Positions 51,180-63,000 of a DNA stretch of 64,000 nucleotides are shown piece after piece. The notes beneath the pieces were generated by a model. That model saw only the letters and a list, made by a program, of their open reading frames with translations. It did no database searches and was not told the origin of the DNA. A program made the position numbers and the translations under genes. Within the stretch, counting starts at the first letter, position 1, and each line of letters begins with the position of its first letter. Location of the stretch: positions 26,008,652 through 26,072,651 of the forward strand of contig OW388292.1 in the NCBI GenBank assembly GCA_936450465.1, written 5' to 3'. This DNA comes from Gibbula magus (Eukaryota > Mollusca > Gastropoda > Trochida > Trochidae).

Positions 51180-51980
51180 CAGGTGTTTGTATTGTCGTAA
51201 CAGTAGCGATAAGAAAGATGAAGTGGACTATCCAGTCCCTTATACTATAAAAAAAAAAGTAAAGTACTTTTTAGCTCATCAGGCCTGAAAGGCCCGATGG
51301 GCTTATGGCATGGCATGGCGTCCGGCGTCCGTCCGTCCATCCGTCCGTAAACTTTTCGCTTTTTCGACTTCTTCTCCAGAACCAATAACTCCACAGAGCT
51401 GAAATTTTATGTGCAGACTCCTTGGCCAATGGGGATTCTAAATTGTAGATTCCGTGACCCCACGACCCCAAATGGGGTCACAGGGGTCACATCCTAAAAA
51501 CCTGTTTTCATCTTCTCCAGTTCCAAAAGGTCTAGAGAGCTGAAAAGTTGTGTACAGACTCCTTGGCTAATGGGGATTCTAAATTGTAGATTTTGTGACC
51601 CTGTGATCCCAATCTATAGGTCACGGGTCATGACCAAAAAACATATTTTTATCTTCTTCTCCAGTTTATATGTAAAGCTCTAGAAAGGTGAAATGTTGTG
51701 TAGAGATACTTTGGTCAAAGGTGATTCTTGATTGTAGGATTGGTTACCCTGTGACTCCAAATGTGGGTCACAGGGGTCATGATCTAAAACCCATATTAGT
51801 TTGCTTGTTAACAATGTATTACTTGAGATAACTTAGATATTCAACCTAAGATAATAAATCAATGAAATTCGGATGAGCTACAGAGCCCATGGCTCTATTT
51901 TTAAAAATATAGTATTAGGGGCTGGATCGTCCACTTCATACGCTTTCCATTCGCTACTGTTTCGACAATATAAGCCCCTG
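51180..51980. mobile_element. Inverted-repeat element of about 800 bp enclosing a molluscan dispersed repeat
   Basis: The left arm, 51,180-51,249, is the imperfect reverse complement of the right arm, 51,908-51,980. Matching pieces include AACAGTAGCGA against TCGCTACTGTT, GAAGTGGAC against GTCCACTTC, and TATACTATA against TATAGTATT. Between them lies a different repeat described separately. It is either a transposon with about 70-bp terminal repeats or a palindrome that received an insertion. No coding capacity. Confidence 0.6.
51271..51907 (+). repeat. GAGCTCATCAGGCC-type dispersed repeat with an internal 144-bp triplication
   Basis: Starts TTAGCTCATCAGGCCTGAAA and ends GATGAGCTACAGAGCCCATG plus a T/A-rich tail, with CCGTCCGTCC-type runs near 51,320-51,350. 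I recall this sequence type as abundant in molluscan genomes. The middle consists of three diverged direct copies (about 51,368, 51,512 and 51,655) with shared CAGACTCCTTGGCCAATGGG and GGGTCACAGGGGTCA phrases. Confidence 0.65.
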
Positions 51981-53348
51981 TGTAAGTAATTGCTATATAT
52001 GTTTTAATTTATATATCAACTATCTATTGTGTAGAGATATTGTAATATATATATCGCTGAACGTGCCAAACAAGTACCGTACATGCTTTAGAAGCTTCAT
52101 AATACCTATCTCGGGCTATGAAAATATAAGTTCCCACGTTCTTCACTGTACAATTAAGTTATCAAATACACCTCAGTCTTCTATGGTTACTTCTATGTAA
52201 ACTAAATGACATTTGGTCCAAAATTATAAGCAAATTGTCATACATTCTTATTGGTATTGTCGTTTTATCACATTATCAAAATGAGTACACATTTCAGTTT
52301 GTAGCAGTGTTTCTGGGTGAAAACAAATCATGAAGTCTTAGACAGTACATCTCCAGGAATTTTGTCAATTCATAGGGAGGTTCTTGCGATATGGACAAGA
52401 AAAACTATTTCGGGTATATCAATTGCTGTCTCGGCTTTTTGTACTAAGCCCTGTAACACCTTGGTTGCTTATACACTAAGGTAACTGTATATACAGTATT
52501 ACGTAGATGTACATGTACGTATATGTGTCTTAAATGCATTTTCTGCATCATGTGATACGGTTATCATACCCCAGCAATATTATGTCCGTCAGTCCTCGAA
52601 ATTCAAATTTTAATCTTCTTAACGTGTTGCTCCCTTAACTTGACACGAAATTCGTCCACGATCTCTAAAAGTGTTTTAATGTTATACCTTTATGTATATA
52701 TATATATATCCATTTTAATTTTGTTTGCAGTTTTCATGGATGCATGACTTAACAGTGAATCTATGTGAAGTCATTGTGTCCAACCGAACTATATACTATT
52801 GTGTTGGAACCATGAACCTTGATATACATGCCAACCATGTTCCAAATATTTTTTAATAGATTGTTTCACATATATGTGATTGTTATTTTTGCTGTTTTCA
52901 TGGCAACATGTCTTAAACTGTGACTCTTTAAAGAAGTCATTTTGTCCTGATTGAATCTTCAAAAGTTTACCTTATAACCTCACTACATTTAAGACACTTA
53001 TCAACCATGATCTTTTGATATTCATTTCTTCGATTTCATGTATACGAATTATCGTTTTTGCTTGTACGTGACCCTGTGAGGACGTTATTTATCTGAAGTC
53101 TATCTCCCAAACCATACATACTATAGCTTCACCGAGCTTGTATTTAATGAAAATAGCAAAACATTTTGCGGCGATATATTAGGTACAGCTATGTCGACCA
53201 GCTATTGCAACATTAAAAAGAGAATAAGTGAAAACACCCATTGAATACTATACTCTACTTCAGACTTAGGTTTGTACGCTGTGTTCGTTCCACTTGCATG
53301 TTTGGCTGGAGGAGGAGCAGGCTGAGGAGAAGGGTCATATAACCACGT
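51981..53348. other. AT-rich non-coding stretch
   Basis: No gene or repeat recognised. A short (TA)n run lies at about 52,696-52,709. Confidence 0.45.
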
Positions 53349-53697
53349 ATTACCCATATGTTTGAAAATAACCGAGTTAATATTATTGATATGAGCACAT
53401 GTGCACATATCACGTTTGCCTAGCAACCATTGTTTCACCGCGACTACCCGTATTTTGTCGTCTGTGACGTCATAAAACGATTGTTCGTGACGTCACTGTA
53501 GCTTGCCGTCGCAAGGGAATTGGGCCGTTTCCTGGCTATTTTTACGCGAATCAGACGGAATAAAATGGGTAATAAAGAAATAATTACAGTCGAAAGGGTG
53601 TCATATGACTTTTACGAAACTCTTTCAAATGTGTGTATAATCCTCGCTCTCGCTCGGGCAATACAAAAATTCACACTTGTTTCGTAAAAGTTTGGAG
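53349..53697 (-). mobile_element. Composite MITE, copy 1 (3' part truncated)
   Basis: This segment is the reverse complement of 55,621-55,992 with roughly nine in ten positions alike over about 350 bp, starting at TTACCCATATG. Shared blocks include TTGCCTAGCAACCATTG, GTCTGTGACGTCATAAAACG and CTCGCTCTCGCTCGGGCAAT. The distal half of the internal hairpin is lost after TTTCGTAAAAG at 53,697. The 78-codon minus-strand frame at 53,202-53,438 starts within this element and is not a gene. Confidence 0.75.
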
Positions 53698-55140
53698 TCT
53701 CACAGTCAAGTCCAAACTCAGTAAGATGACACTTATCATTTCTGCTTTTAGATTGCCGTGCAGTAGCAAAGTTTGATTGCTGTTGCAGTTCTAAATACCA
53801 CAGTTTACCATAACGATGAAGTGGCTATCAACGATGAGTTCTATTCCAGGGGAACATTGCTAACCGCATCAAGGTGAACATTAAACATTCGTATAACAGG
53901 AGCCGGGTTATTACAATTCAAGTCTTCTAAGGAAACTTTCGAAAATGCCAAAGGTATCATCAGGTTAAAAGAAAAACATTACAATGCTGCTGAAATCCAA
54001 TGCAACTGTACTATTATGGCTAGAGAACTACATGTATCTAGTTGCACATCGTTGTTGCCAGCTTCACGCACCATGTTGAAAGTTTCCGTAGTGAAGATCA
54101 CCAGATTAGTTTCAGCCCGCAGAGCACTTGGCTTATACAGAAACCGATTATCTATATACTAGTGTTGTATACGTGTCTGTTAATAGCCCACTTTTTGGTG
54201 GAAATCGAATGAAACAAATTTAAGTTCAAACAAAGAAGGAACTTTCTGTCGGAGAAAGAGAAAATACTTTCAAATAGTCAGCCATAGTTTGACGTTTGAC
54301 ATTGACTAACCTTTTTGAGGAGAGAATGTGTTGTAATTGTAAACTTCAATTGTACACATTCTTGTATTTTCGGGACGTGTCATTTGCGGGATTCTAACCA
54401 TCATTATCAATCGGAATCAGAATCCTTTACCAGCCGAGATAGGAGAGTGAAAAATGGTTTTCTAGGTTATATGACATCCTACAGAAGTGATAATCGATTC
54501 AAGGTCCAAGAAGGTAAGCCATGCCGATAACATCTTTACAATCATTATTTCCATATTTAATACAAGTTCACCTTACATATCAAACATTATCTTCAAAAGC
54601 CCTAAGAGATATAGTTTCGACAATAGAGTTTGAATACTGTCCTGTCACCATCCACCAAATGATATTACATTGTTTATTCCACTATCAACTAATAACATCA
54701 TAATGCCATGACGCCACAGAGCTAATTACATCACCGCATTGGAAATCAATGAAAATGCTCTGTTCGGCTATGTAATTTTTTTCTTTAGTGATGAAGAATG
54801 ATTTTGGATGATAAATAGAATCTCAAATAGAGACCAAATATATCAACACGTGTTGTTAAAAGTAAAATACCCTCGGTAAGCCTCGGATATTGTGACTTGT
54901 ATCAACTAGTGTTGATATATTTCATATTAGAAGACACATAGATGAGATTCTCTATATATCCTCATCACAGCCATTCCAAATCGACTTTATCCGGGAGGAA
55001 TATTTTATGTTTGAGTCTGTTGAAAATTGAGTATACTATTAGTTTATTTTGCCCCTCGGTGTATGCATGCGCAATTCATGCACAATGCAACAAAAATAAA
55101 CAATCACATTACATGAAAGCCTGCTTGTATTACAGACCAG
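53698..55140. other. Non-coding stretch between inverted MITE copies
   Basis: No gene recognised; open frames of up to about 71 codons lack motifs. Confidence 0.4.
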
Positions 55141-55256
55141 GGCCTCCTTTCACTTAGCAATCTTTACTAAGGTTAACCTTAAATTCAATTCTTTAACATG
55201 GCACTAAGGTTAGCTTAGTGACTTACGATCACGTTAATGCTTTGTGAAAAGAGGCC
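55141..55256. mobile_element. Small palindromic MITE, 116 bp
   Basis: GGCCTCCTTTCACTTAGCA at 55,141 is nearly the reverse complement of TGCTTTGTGAAAAGAGGCC at the right end (55,256). The interior has CTAAGGTTAACCTTAA and CACTAAGGTTAGCTTAGTGA, themselves palindromic. Similar short elements are, as I recall, common in invertebrate genomes. No coding capacity. Confidence 0.65.
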
Positions 55257-55620
55257 TAGATACATATGTGTTTATTACCATTATCATTCGTAGTCTAATT
55301 GCCTTACAGTGTTGTAACGAGTGTGCGTTGATATAAATAGCGAATGTAACCTTCAGAATAATCTCACAGTTATACCGATGTAGATTACACATTAGATAAC
55401 AGACAGTTGGTAAACAACATAAAATGTACACTTCATGTCAACATCTACACGTACAGAACACAATGATATTACAGATGAAATTGCTATGATATCGGTTTCT
55501 GTTCTTAAATTTAGCCTTCAGTGTTCTAAGTTTACTTCAAACTGATGAGTTTGGGTCGGACTTAGGATACCTTAAAACGACACTGAAATACAAAGTTATT
55601 TAATATTATATACATAGAGA
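55257..55620. other. Non-coding spacer
   Basis: Nothing recognisable. Confidence 0.4.
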
Positions 55621-55992
55621 TTATTACCCGAGGAAGTGTGTCATATGACTTTTACGAAACGAGTGTGAATTTTTGTATTGCCCGAGCGAGAGCGAGGGTT
55701 ATACATAAATTTGCACGAGTTTCGTAAAAGTCATATGACACACTTTCGAGTGTAATAATTTCTTTATTACCCATTTTATTTCATTTGATTCGCGTAAAAA
55801 TAACCAGGAAACGGCCCACTTCTCTTGGGACGGCAAGCTACAGTGACGTCACGAACAATCGTTTTATGACGTCACAGACGACAAAACACGGGAGGTCGCG
55901 GTGAAACAATGGTTGCTAGGCAAACGTGATATGTGCACATGTGCTCATATCAATAATATTAACTCGGTTATTTTCAACCATATGGGTAATAA
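55621..55992 (+). mobile_element. Composite MITE, copy 2, with TTATTACCC / GGGTAATAA ends
   Basis: The element is bounded by TTATTACCC (55,621-55,629) and GGGTAATAA (55,984-55,992). The first 137 bp form a hairpin: GTGTCATATGACTTTTACGA near 55,638 is the exact reverse complement of TCGTAAAAGTCATATGACAC near 55,740, with pairing extending to the TTATTAC edge. A second TTATTACCC at about 55,761 suggests one MITE abutting or inside another. Two TGACGTCA-like sites occur (about 55,843 and 55,867). No coding capacity. Confidence 0.75.
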
Positions 55993-57942
55993 ATAATATT
56001 ATTGCATACATATATGAACACATAACTTCAATGAGCCTTTGAAAATGGATATTATATTGTACAGTGGATCTGTAAACAGGTATTGCGAAACCTTCCAGCA
56101 CATACATACTTCTGACGTCTATTCTAAAACTTTGAAATCGACACGATTGCGTTTTCTTGCACTGGTGTTAGTTTGTGAAGGTGTCAACTAACAACTATCT
56201 CTTCTAGCTAATTGTCTGTTTGTGGTAGGTTGACCGATATGTTGTAAAACCATTGGGATAGAATATTCGTTATAGTTTTCTCGTGGTTATTGGACCATGA
56301 ACATTTATCACATTCAATATAGAAATAAAGTTCGCTGTACCCCAATGTGTTTTGTAATAAAGTATAGTTTTGCCCCGAACTATAAAGCACGAAGACGTTA
56401 GTTTCATACATAGAAGTAGAAACTATTATAGTCAGATATGAAAGGTGAAAGGTGAACAAAAACATTTAATGGTAATGCTCGCATTTGTAGCTGAGAGAAC
56501 ATTTACGTCATGACTTTACATTGATATTTTACACTTGCATATAACAAATAAAGCCACAAATTGTAATAGAGGTATGAGACCTGAGTGACAGAGAGAACCA
56601 GGGACTACGCCATATGAAATGTAGCCACGAGTGTTGTTTAAATGTGAGTAAAAGGTATTTCATTGTGTTGCGTCTTTTCTCGACGCGAGTTTGTGCTTAA
56701 AATGACAATGTCTAATGTACTTAACTTTGATTTGATCTATATTATCATCAGATAACTTATTTGAATAAATGTATAAATGTAACTGAAATTAACCTTATCT
56801 GACACTGTAATGTGTTTTAAAATGTTACATTTATAAGTCTGGCCAAGTTTAATGTTTACCGATTCGTGTCATTGACAGTTTGTCCCAGTTTGATTAGATG
56901 TAGGAAAATTACTTCAAGTCAATATTAAGAATATCCCAAATATATTCCATATTGAGCTTAATTGTAGTCACAAATTAAATTTAGAAGAAACTCAATTTTA
57001 GAACAGTCACTCAAAAATACAGCAGCTGAATTGCTATTTATAATAATTCATTGCAGGAAATGCTGTCCTCTTTACCTAATTAGGCGTTTGATGAAGACGT
57101 TGTTCTCCAAGATAACCGGAACGAAATCCTTCTTGGAGATCTGTCAGCGGAAGTGATTCTCCTGTGAACATGCGTACTTAGACAGCCACTTTGTAGTCAA
57201 GAGTAGAGGAAGTGGCATAAAAACTAACGGTGTAATGGTGCATTTAAGATGAAAAAATTATATTCTGTCAAGTTTGACAAGATTGGAAATATTTTATTTA
57301 AGTCAGTCTGATAATGGAGAAAACGTGTTGTATTTTTTCTTCAGATTATGATATTGATATTTGTATATATATATATATATATTATATATGAAGATGATCT
57401 ACTGTTACTCTGCTGCTGTAAATTAAAGCATAGTGCGTGAATTATTTCTGCTATGGTAAAGAAACTGATATTTTTTTATGGTAAGTATAATATTCACGTG
57501 AATTAGAAAATTCATAACATGTGGCTCATATGGTAAATACAAGTAAAGTATATTTTAATATTTCACTCCTACCTGTAATTACTAATGCATTCATTCAGGC
57601 GCTTAAAAGCAACAAGACAACTGAGAATAGTAGTCTAAGAGCATAACCGTAAACAGTGCTGATATGAAATCGGGAGATATTTCAAGGATAAAATACTTCT
57701 TTATTCTGTGTTTACCACGTTTTGACATAGATTCAAATGTCATTTTCCAGCAACTTTTAGTATAAAAATCGAAGGAGTCAATTGCAGACATAGCATACCC
57801 ACTTCTGTAGATTATAATTGTCGCGAACGGATCTGCAACTGTGAACAAATTATAACAGTGTTGATGTTAATGATAATTTAAACCTTGATGGCAACTACAA
57901 ACTTATGTTTCATCATGTATATGAACTTCAAGGCACCTGGTC
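55993..57942. other. AT-rich non-coding stretch
   Basis: No gene, RNA or dispersed repeat recognised. A (TA)n microsatellite lies at about 57,363-57,390. Open frames up to 85 codons have no motifs. Confidence 0.45.
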
Positions 57943-58298
57943 CTGTGCATAGCTCAGTCGACCGTTCAGCAACAGTGGTCGCGGTTCGCCGCATGTGTTG
58001 GTTACCAGCTACATTGCTGGATAAACTGAGAGTTTGAAGGGTCATTCCTTGCCCCACACTGTGACATGAGTTGAGAGACTTATGGTGTCACCCTATATGA
58101 ATGATTTAGTTCGAAGTGTGCCTCTGTCCACCCAACAGTAAATTTAGTGTAAAGCCTTGAGCGCCTGACAGGCGACCGGTTGTATTCTCCTCAGGGAGTG
58201 TTCTGTACTCGTTGACCAGGTGTAATATTCGGCCAGCGCTTTGAGCATGCAATGTACATGGATATATGCGCTATATAAGTAATCAATTATTATCATAA
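57943..58298 (+). mobile_element. Diverged tRNA-derived SINE
   Basis: The 5' end has an A-box-like TAGCTCAGTCGACC (57,950) and a decayed B box, GGTTCGCCGC (57,983). A central TCTGTCCACCCA near 58,122 resembles the SINE at 15.5 kb. The 3' part, with GCGCTATATAAGTAATCAAT then TTATTATC, is a typical SINE/LINE-like tail. The B-box differences suggest an old, inactive copy. Confidence 0.65.
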
Positions 58299-59217
58299 AT
58301 GATAAAAAGTGTTTTATGAGAGTTTACCTAGCGTGTCTACGTGCCATAGAGACGATATCAAACTAGATTTAACCATTGTCGTAAATCAAACCAAAATTCA
58401 AATCGATGTACTAAACTTTAAGTAAGTATCAAATGTAGAACAAATAATCAGCATGGTTTGAAATTCATTCTTTTGTACATTGATACATTTTGACAAATGG
58501 TGAGCTAGGGAAACAGCACGAAGCTAAGTAAACAGATGATTTATGTCTAAAAACTAGTTTATCTTGTCAAACTTAATGTACTCATATTACTTGTGAATGG
58601 CAGAGCCAGAAATTTCCACTTGACTGTGCACGAGTTCGATAATTTATTGCCGGCTCTTACGTCACGCATCACTTGGTTTTTGATTTTCATGTATCAGTAA
58701 AAGTAATACGATGATTGCATATTTTGTAACGTGCTCCTTTTTTCAACATTATTCTAAAAGAAAAGTGTATGTTATATTTTTAATACTTCAAGATCATCAA
58801 AATAGTCGCAAGGAAGATGCAGATACCTTAAAATTTAAAAGTCGGCCTCTCAGATGTAATGCATGTTGCCATTAAAGATAAAAACAATCCAATCAAAATA
58901 GAGGAATTCCAATGATGATGTCATCAGGTTTTGGTCCCTTGCTCCCGGTTGCATTACTCGGTGGAAGGATTATAGTTTTTAAAGCTGGCACTCTGATTCT
59001 TCTATCAATAATAGCTTTAATCTGCAGGAACCCTCAAAAACGTTGCTTTCTTCTGTGGGAGGAATGCGTCCAGGAGATGTGGAGGTCTCCAAACGGACTT
59101 TGTGACATGAGGCTAGAGGCAGACGACATCTGAAAGCTCGCGCCCAGATATCCTGAACTGAAGAAGAGTCTCAAATTTTGCTCGTGCCGATTCGCGCCAG
59201 TATTGATTGTCTGCCAA
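58299..59217. other. Non-coding stretch with one hydrophobic short open frame
   Basis: At 58,912-59,133 on the plus strand a 73-codon frame starts MMMSSGFGPLLPVALLGG and has a hydrophobic stretch at about residues 8-38. No homologue comes to mind and nothing around it supports a gene. The rest shows nothing. Confidence 0.3.
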
Positions 59218-59814
59218 TCAAGAGACGTGTTCGTTTCTGAAGGCAGGGGTATTCTGGAGAACTGTTAGTCTGGCTATCCGTAGCTTCTTTCTGAACGGAA
59301 CTGTTTGACTGAAGGATTTGACATTAACTGACACAAACCTACAACATTCTTCTTGGTGGAAACGTTTGGCTGAAGTGTTTACTAACAAAGATGTACATTT
59401 TTTGTTTAACAAGGAGAATAGCACATATAGAATTGGGATGTTTGATTGGAAATCTTTAACTTTGTTTTGGACGGAATATTTGACTGGAAGATTGACAAAT
59501 AAAACTACCATTGTCATTTTTGATTGATGGTTTTGTGATAAAATGGCAACAGACGGCACTCCTGGGTGAATTTGGTTTTTGATTACTGAACACAAATATA
59601 CTACTGAACAGTTTCCTCTTTCCGAAAACGTGGCTTGACTGAACAGGTTGACTGATGAATCTTCAAGATTATTTGACGAAATACAGCGATCTGGTAGAGC
59701 GCGGATAGGCATTTTAACATAGTTCCTTCCTTTGTATCGACAAACGAATGTCAGAACGAAACAAAGAATGTCAACTGTTTCAATAAACATATACACCGCG
59801 TTAAACAAATACAA
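59218..59814 (-). other. Unassigned 198-codon open frame
   Basis: This is the longest open frame in the window outside tandem repeats. The predicted product begins with a hydrophobic segment (about residues 3-25, MYLFNAVYMFIETVDILC) and is then Ser/Val/Lys-rich, with no recognised domain. On the plus strand the same DNA contains loose recurrences of TTTGACTGAAG-like phrases (about 59,305, 59,370, 59,480 and 59,635), so the openness may come from a degenerate repeat. No splice or promoter signal is convincing. It could be an exon, part of a non-coding transcript, or chance; chance is favoured. Confidence 0.2.
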
Positions 59815-61788
59815 TATTGCTACTTACACACAATCTCTGCAATAATTCCAATTCAATTAATTTCTCGGGATGAATGAAATGCTGGATTTGACCCCACTTG
59901 ACTGTTTGGAGTTGACAATGGCAGTCTCAGTCCCTTGGGTAATGATATTTCAACTGGTGTAAGAAGACGGCAACTGTGGAAATATTATAAAATGATATTT
60001 CAGTTAATATGCGCATATATATATATGTGTAGTTAAAATAACGGTTTATTTATTATTTACTTGTATTATAAGAAACATTTTATATCCACTACAACTACAC
60101 TGTGTTATATATCGTCGAAACAACAGTCTTTTAATAACTAATTTTATTGTTACCATTTGATATATCTAAACTGAAAACATTTATTTACTTGTTAGAAATA
60201 CATACACGTAGTTTAACACCATAAAATATAAGTTGTATAATGTATTAACCCAGTTTGTTCTCAAATGTAATAAAATCGAGGCATTTTGTTTGAAATTAGT
60301 TTCTGTTTACAATGTTTATCAGATTAAACACGTCAACACCTGAGCTATTAGTAATAACAGTTAATCGGTATTTTGTAAAGTTCAAGTAGCGTTCAAAGTT
60401 ATAATTCTCGTGTACTCAAAACGATATATCTCATTAAGCGTGAAAGATGTTCACAAAGCAGCGATGTATATGCAGCAACTCAAAGTCATCACAAAGAAGG
60501 CATATTTCGTAAACAATATCCTATTTCGCACACTAGGCATATTTGAATATAGCACTTGGGGGAATGAAAGTTTAAATGTAACCTGCCTATAGCAATGTAA
60601 AAACGTATTTCGTGATGAGTTGAAACATAATCGTACATCAAATTTATCATAACATTTTCTCCACAAATTAATTCCTCTTACACTGGAACGCAGAAAAGGA
60701 AAACACAAGGATGAGAATGTGTACGAGTCAAATTGTGTTTAGAAAGTGAGCACTCGCTTGAAATTGTGTTAAAACAGATGAACAAGTGTGTTCTAAATGA
60801 CATGCATTTACAGAGACTACAATATTAGTAAAGTAATATCACCGGCATGTTAATGCGGTTTGTTTTTCAACAAACGAATCAATATTTTTATAGTAATAAA
60901 GTTGCGAAAGTTTTTTTAAGAAACTATATAAATGCATAGTTTTGGATAGAAGTACTTGTATGTCTTCCTCTATCATTCTCAAAAACAGTTATATATTGAG
61001 ATCATGGACCTCTCTAGGTGACGGGTGTGTCTCGGGTCCCTGTTACATTTACACTTAATGTACACGCATCCTCTGTACTGTAGTTTTTTTTATAATACAC
61101 ACATTTAATATCATATTGTGAAACTAATGTTAAGTGAAGATAAAAATGAGGATAGTTATATCATATTCATCAGGTAACACGATGTTATTTTTTGTTCATT
61201 TAAATGTCTAAACGGATAACTTCACCTGTACACTACGCAGGTGTTAGATTCAAAATCGATAAAAACTTAATTGAATCAAATGACTGGAAAATGCGTCCTG
61301 AACTTCTTAGTTTGCCATCATTCACTGTACATTTATTTTTACTATTATCAGGTAAGGTTACCTTTATAGTTATCAAATAGAACCCTTATATCTAGCTCGC
61401 AGCAATCGCACGGACACCAGACACAATACTTGCCATTGTATCTCTTCTTTCCAGCGGGTAATTATGATAATTAATCATCAATAACTTCCAAATATCTGAA
61501 CTAAAGCCGACATTCTCTTCTTAGTATAAGTTACGTATACAGCCCACTCAAATGACCCACATACAGGTGACTTTTAGACAGAGGTCACTCAATACTTGGT
61601 AAAGAGTCATTCTCAAACGGAACTGACACACATTATAAATACAAATTGAAAATAATTTTTCAATTAAAAAAACCCAATTACAATGTTTTGTTTAAAACTT
61701 GCGATTGAAGACTATTAATACTAATACTACTTTGTGGCAATGTGGCCATGTGTCAATTAGGCCTGTAATACGAAATAAACACGATTGA
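59815..61788. other. AT-rich non-coding stretch
   Basis: No gene or repeat recognised; open frames at 60,410-60,708 on both strands overlap each other and lack motifs. Confidence 0.45.
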
Positions 61789-62148
61789 TTGACTGCAATC
61801 TCAACCACAATTAATGTCACTACCATCAGTATCACCACCACTTCCATCAACACGATGTATCACCGGTATCACCAGTATCATCAGCATCCCCACCACTACG
61901 ACGACCACCACCACCACAACCATCCTCATCACTACCGGCTTCATCACAACTACAACAATCATGACCATGACCATCACTTTCACAATCCTATCACAAAAGC
62001 TAGCACTACTCCCATCACCATCACAACCAGCACCATCACTACCGGCTTCATCACAACTACAACAATCATGACCATGACCATCACTTTCACAATCCTATCA
62101 CAAAAGCTAGCACTACTCCCATCACCATCACAACCAGCACCATCGTAA
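61789..62148 (+). repeat. CAT/CAC/ACC-rich low-complexity tract with a 107-bp tandem duplication
   Basis: 61,789-61,930 is an imperfect trinucleotide-rich run. From 61,931 a 107-bp unit beginning ACTACCGGCTTCATCAC is repeated once from 62,038 to about 62,144, with no difference seen. Open frames here (His/Thr-rich or Val/Met-rich) come from composition. Confidence 0.85.
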
Positions 62149-63000
62149 TTTGTTACGTAAGTACGGACGATGTCTAAAACTGTATCTCCGACTTCACGCG
62201 GCGGGGTAACCGTATTGTTACTTGTTGCGTACATTATATTCGGTAATTGGAATTACTTAAAAAGTAACCTCATTAACTACAGAATAGCTGGATGGATATC
62301 GATTATACACATTTACATTAGACTCACTTAGATGAACTTCGATCTATGTTTACAACAACGACAAGTTAGGGGTTAGGGTCAGCATTGCTTAAAATTGCTA
62401 AAAGTAACCAGTTTACCGCTCTACCATGCTTAAAACCCTTGCGTTGAATTTTACTCTCACAGATCTCTCATAATTCGGTTTCGGTTAATGGGAATTTTAA
62501 ATTCTCTGCAGATCGATGTTAGAAATCCATACATCTTTACCCAAGACATCACCTGTACTTGAAACCATACCACTTCAGAGACGAACACATCCTGCATCGT
62601 CTCAATTACAGGAGAAAGAATTTAGCAGGACGGCGCTTCGTTTAGTGCCAACTTATGCCCCAAATGAAGAGTCCCCCAAATCTCTAGTCTCAAAGGAATA
62701 AATTAAGAAAAAGGTAGCAAAAAAATAGGTCTTGGAGTCTCGGGATGGTGGCTGAATGCTTGCAGTTCCCGTCTCATAACTGTGTATTGGAAAGTCGCTC
62801 GGTCGCTCCTCATTAAGCTTTAATTTGTCAAGTTGAGCAGAGAGGTTTCAGAAGGAACGTTCTGGAAAGTCTTGATAAAAAGGAAAGTGGAAATGCTATA
62901 CGGCTTCGCAAATGAGTAAAACAATTTCTCCAAAGGTTAGAAAAATTCTAGGTTTTGAAAATTTTACTTGAGCTTTTTTTCCTTCCACTAAACGAATTGT
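62149..63000. other. Non-coding stretch
   Basis: No gene recognised. GATGGTGGCTGAATGCTTGC at about 62,743 resembles a tRNA D-arm/A box, but no B box follows, so it is at most a decayed SINE. Confidence 0.4.

Noticed and set aside
53202..53438. Minus-strand open frame starting MKQWLLGKRDMC
   Set aside because: Its start lies in the composite MITE and recurs in the second copy; not a gene.
61789..62148. His/Thr-rich open frames as a histidine-rich protein
   Set aside because: Low-complexity CAT/CAC tract. The 107-bp duplication is not a multiple of three, and both strands have open frames.
62743..62815. tRNA or SINE head starting GATGGTGGCTGAATGC
   Set aside because: No B box and no recognisable SINE body.
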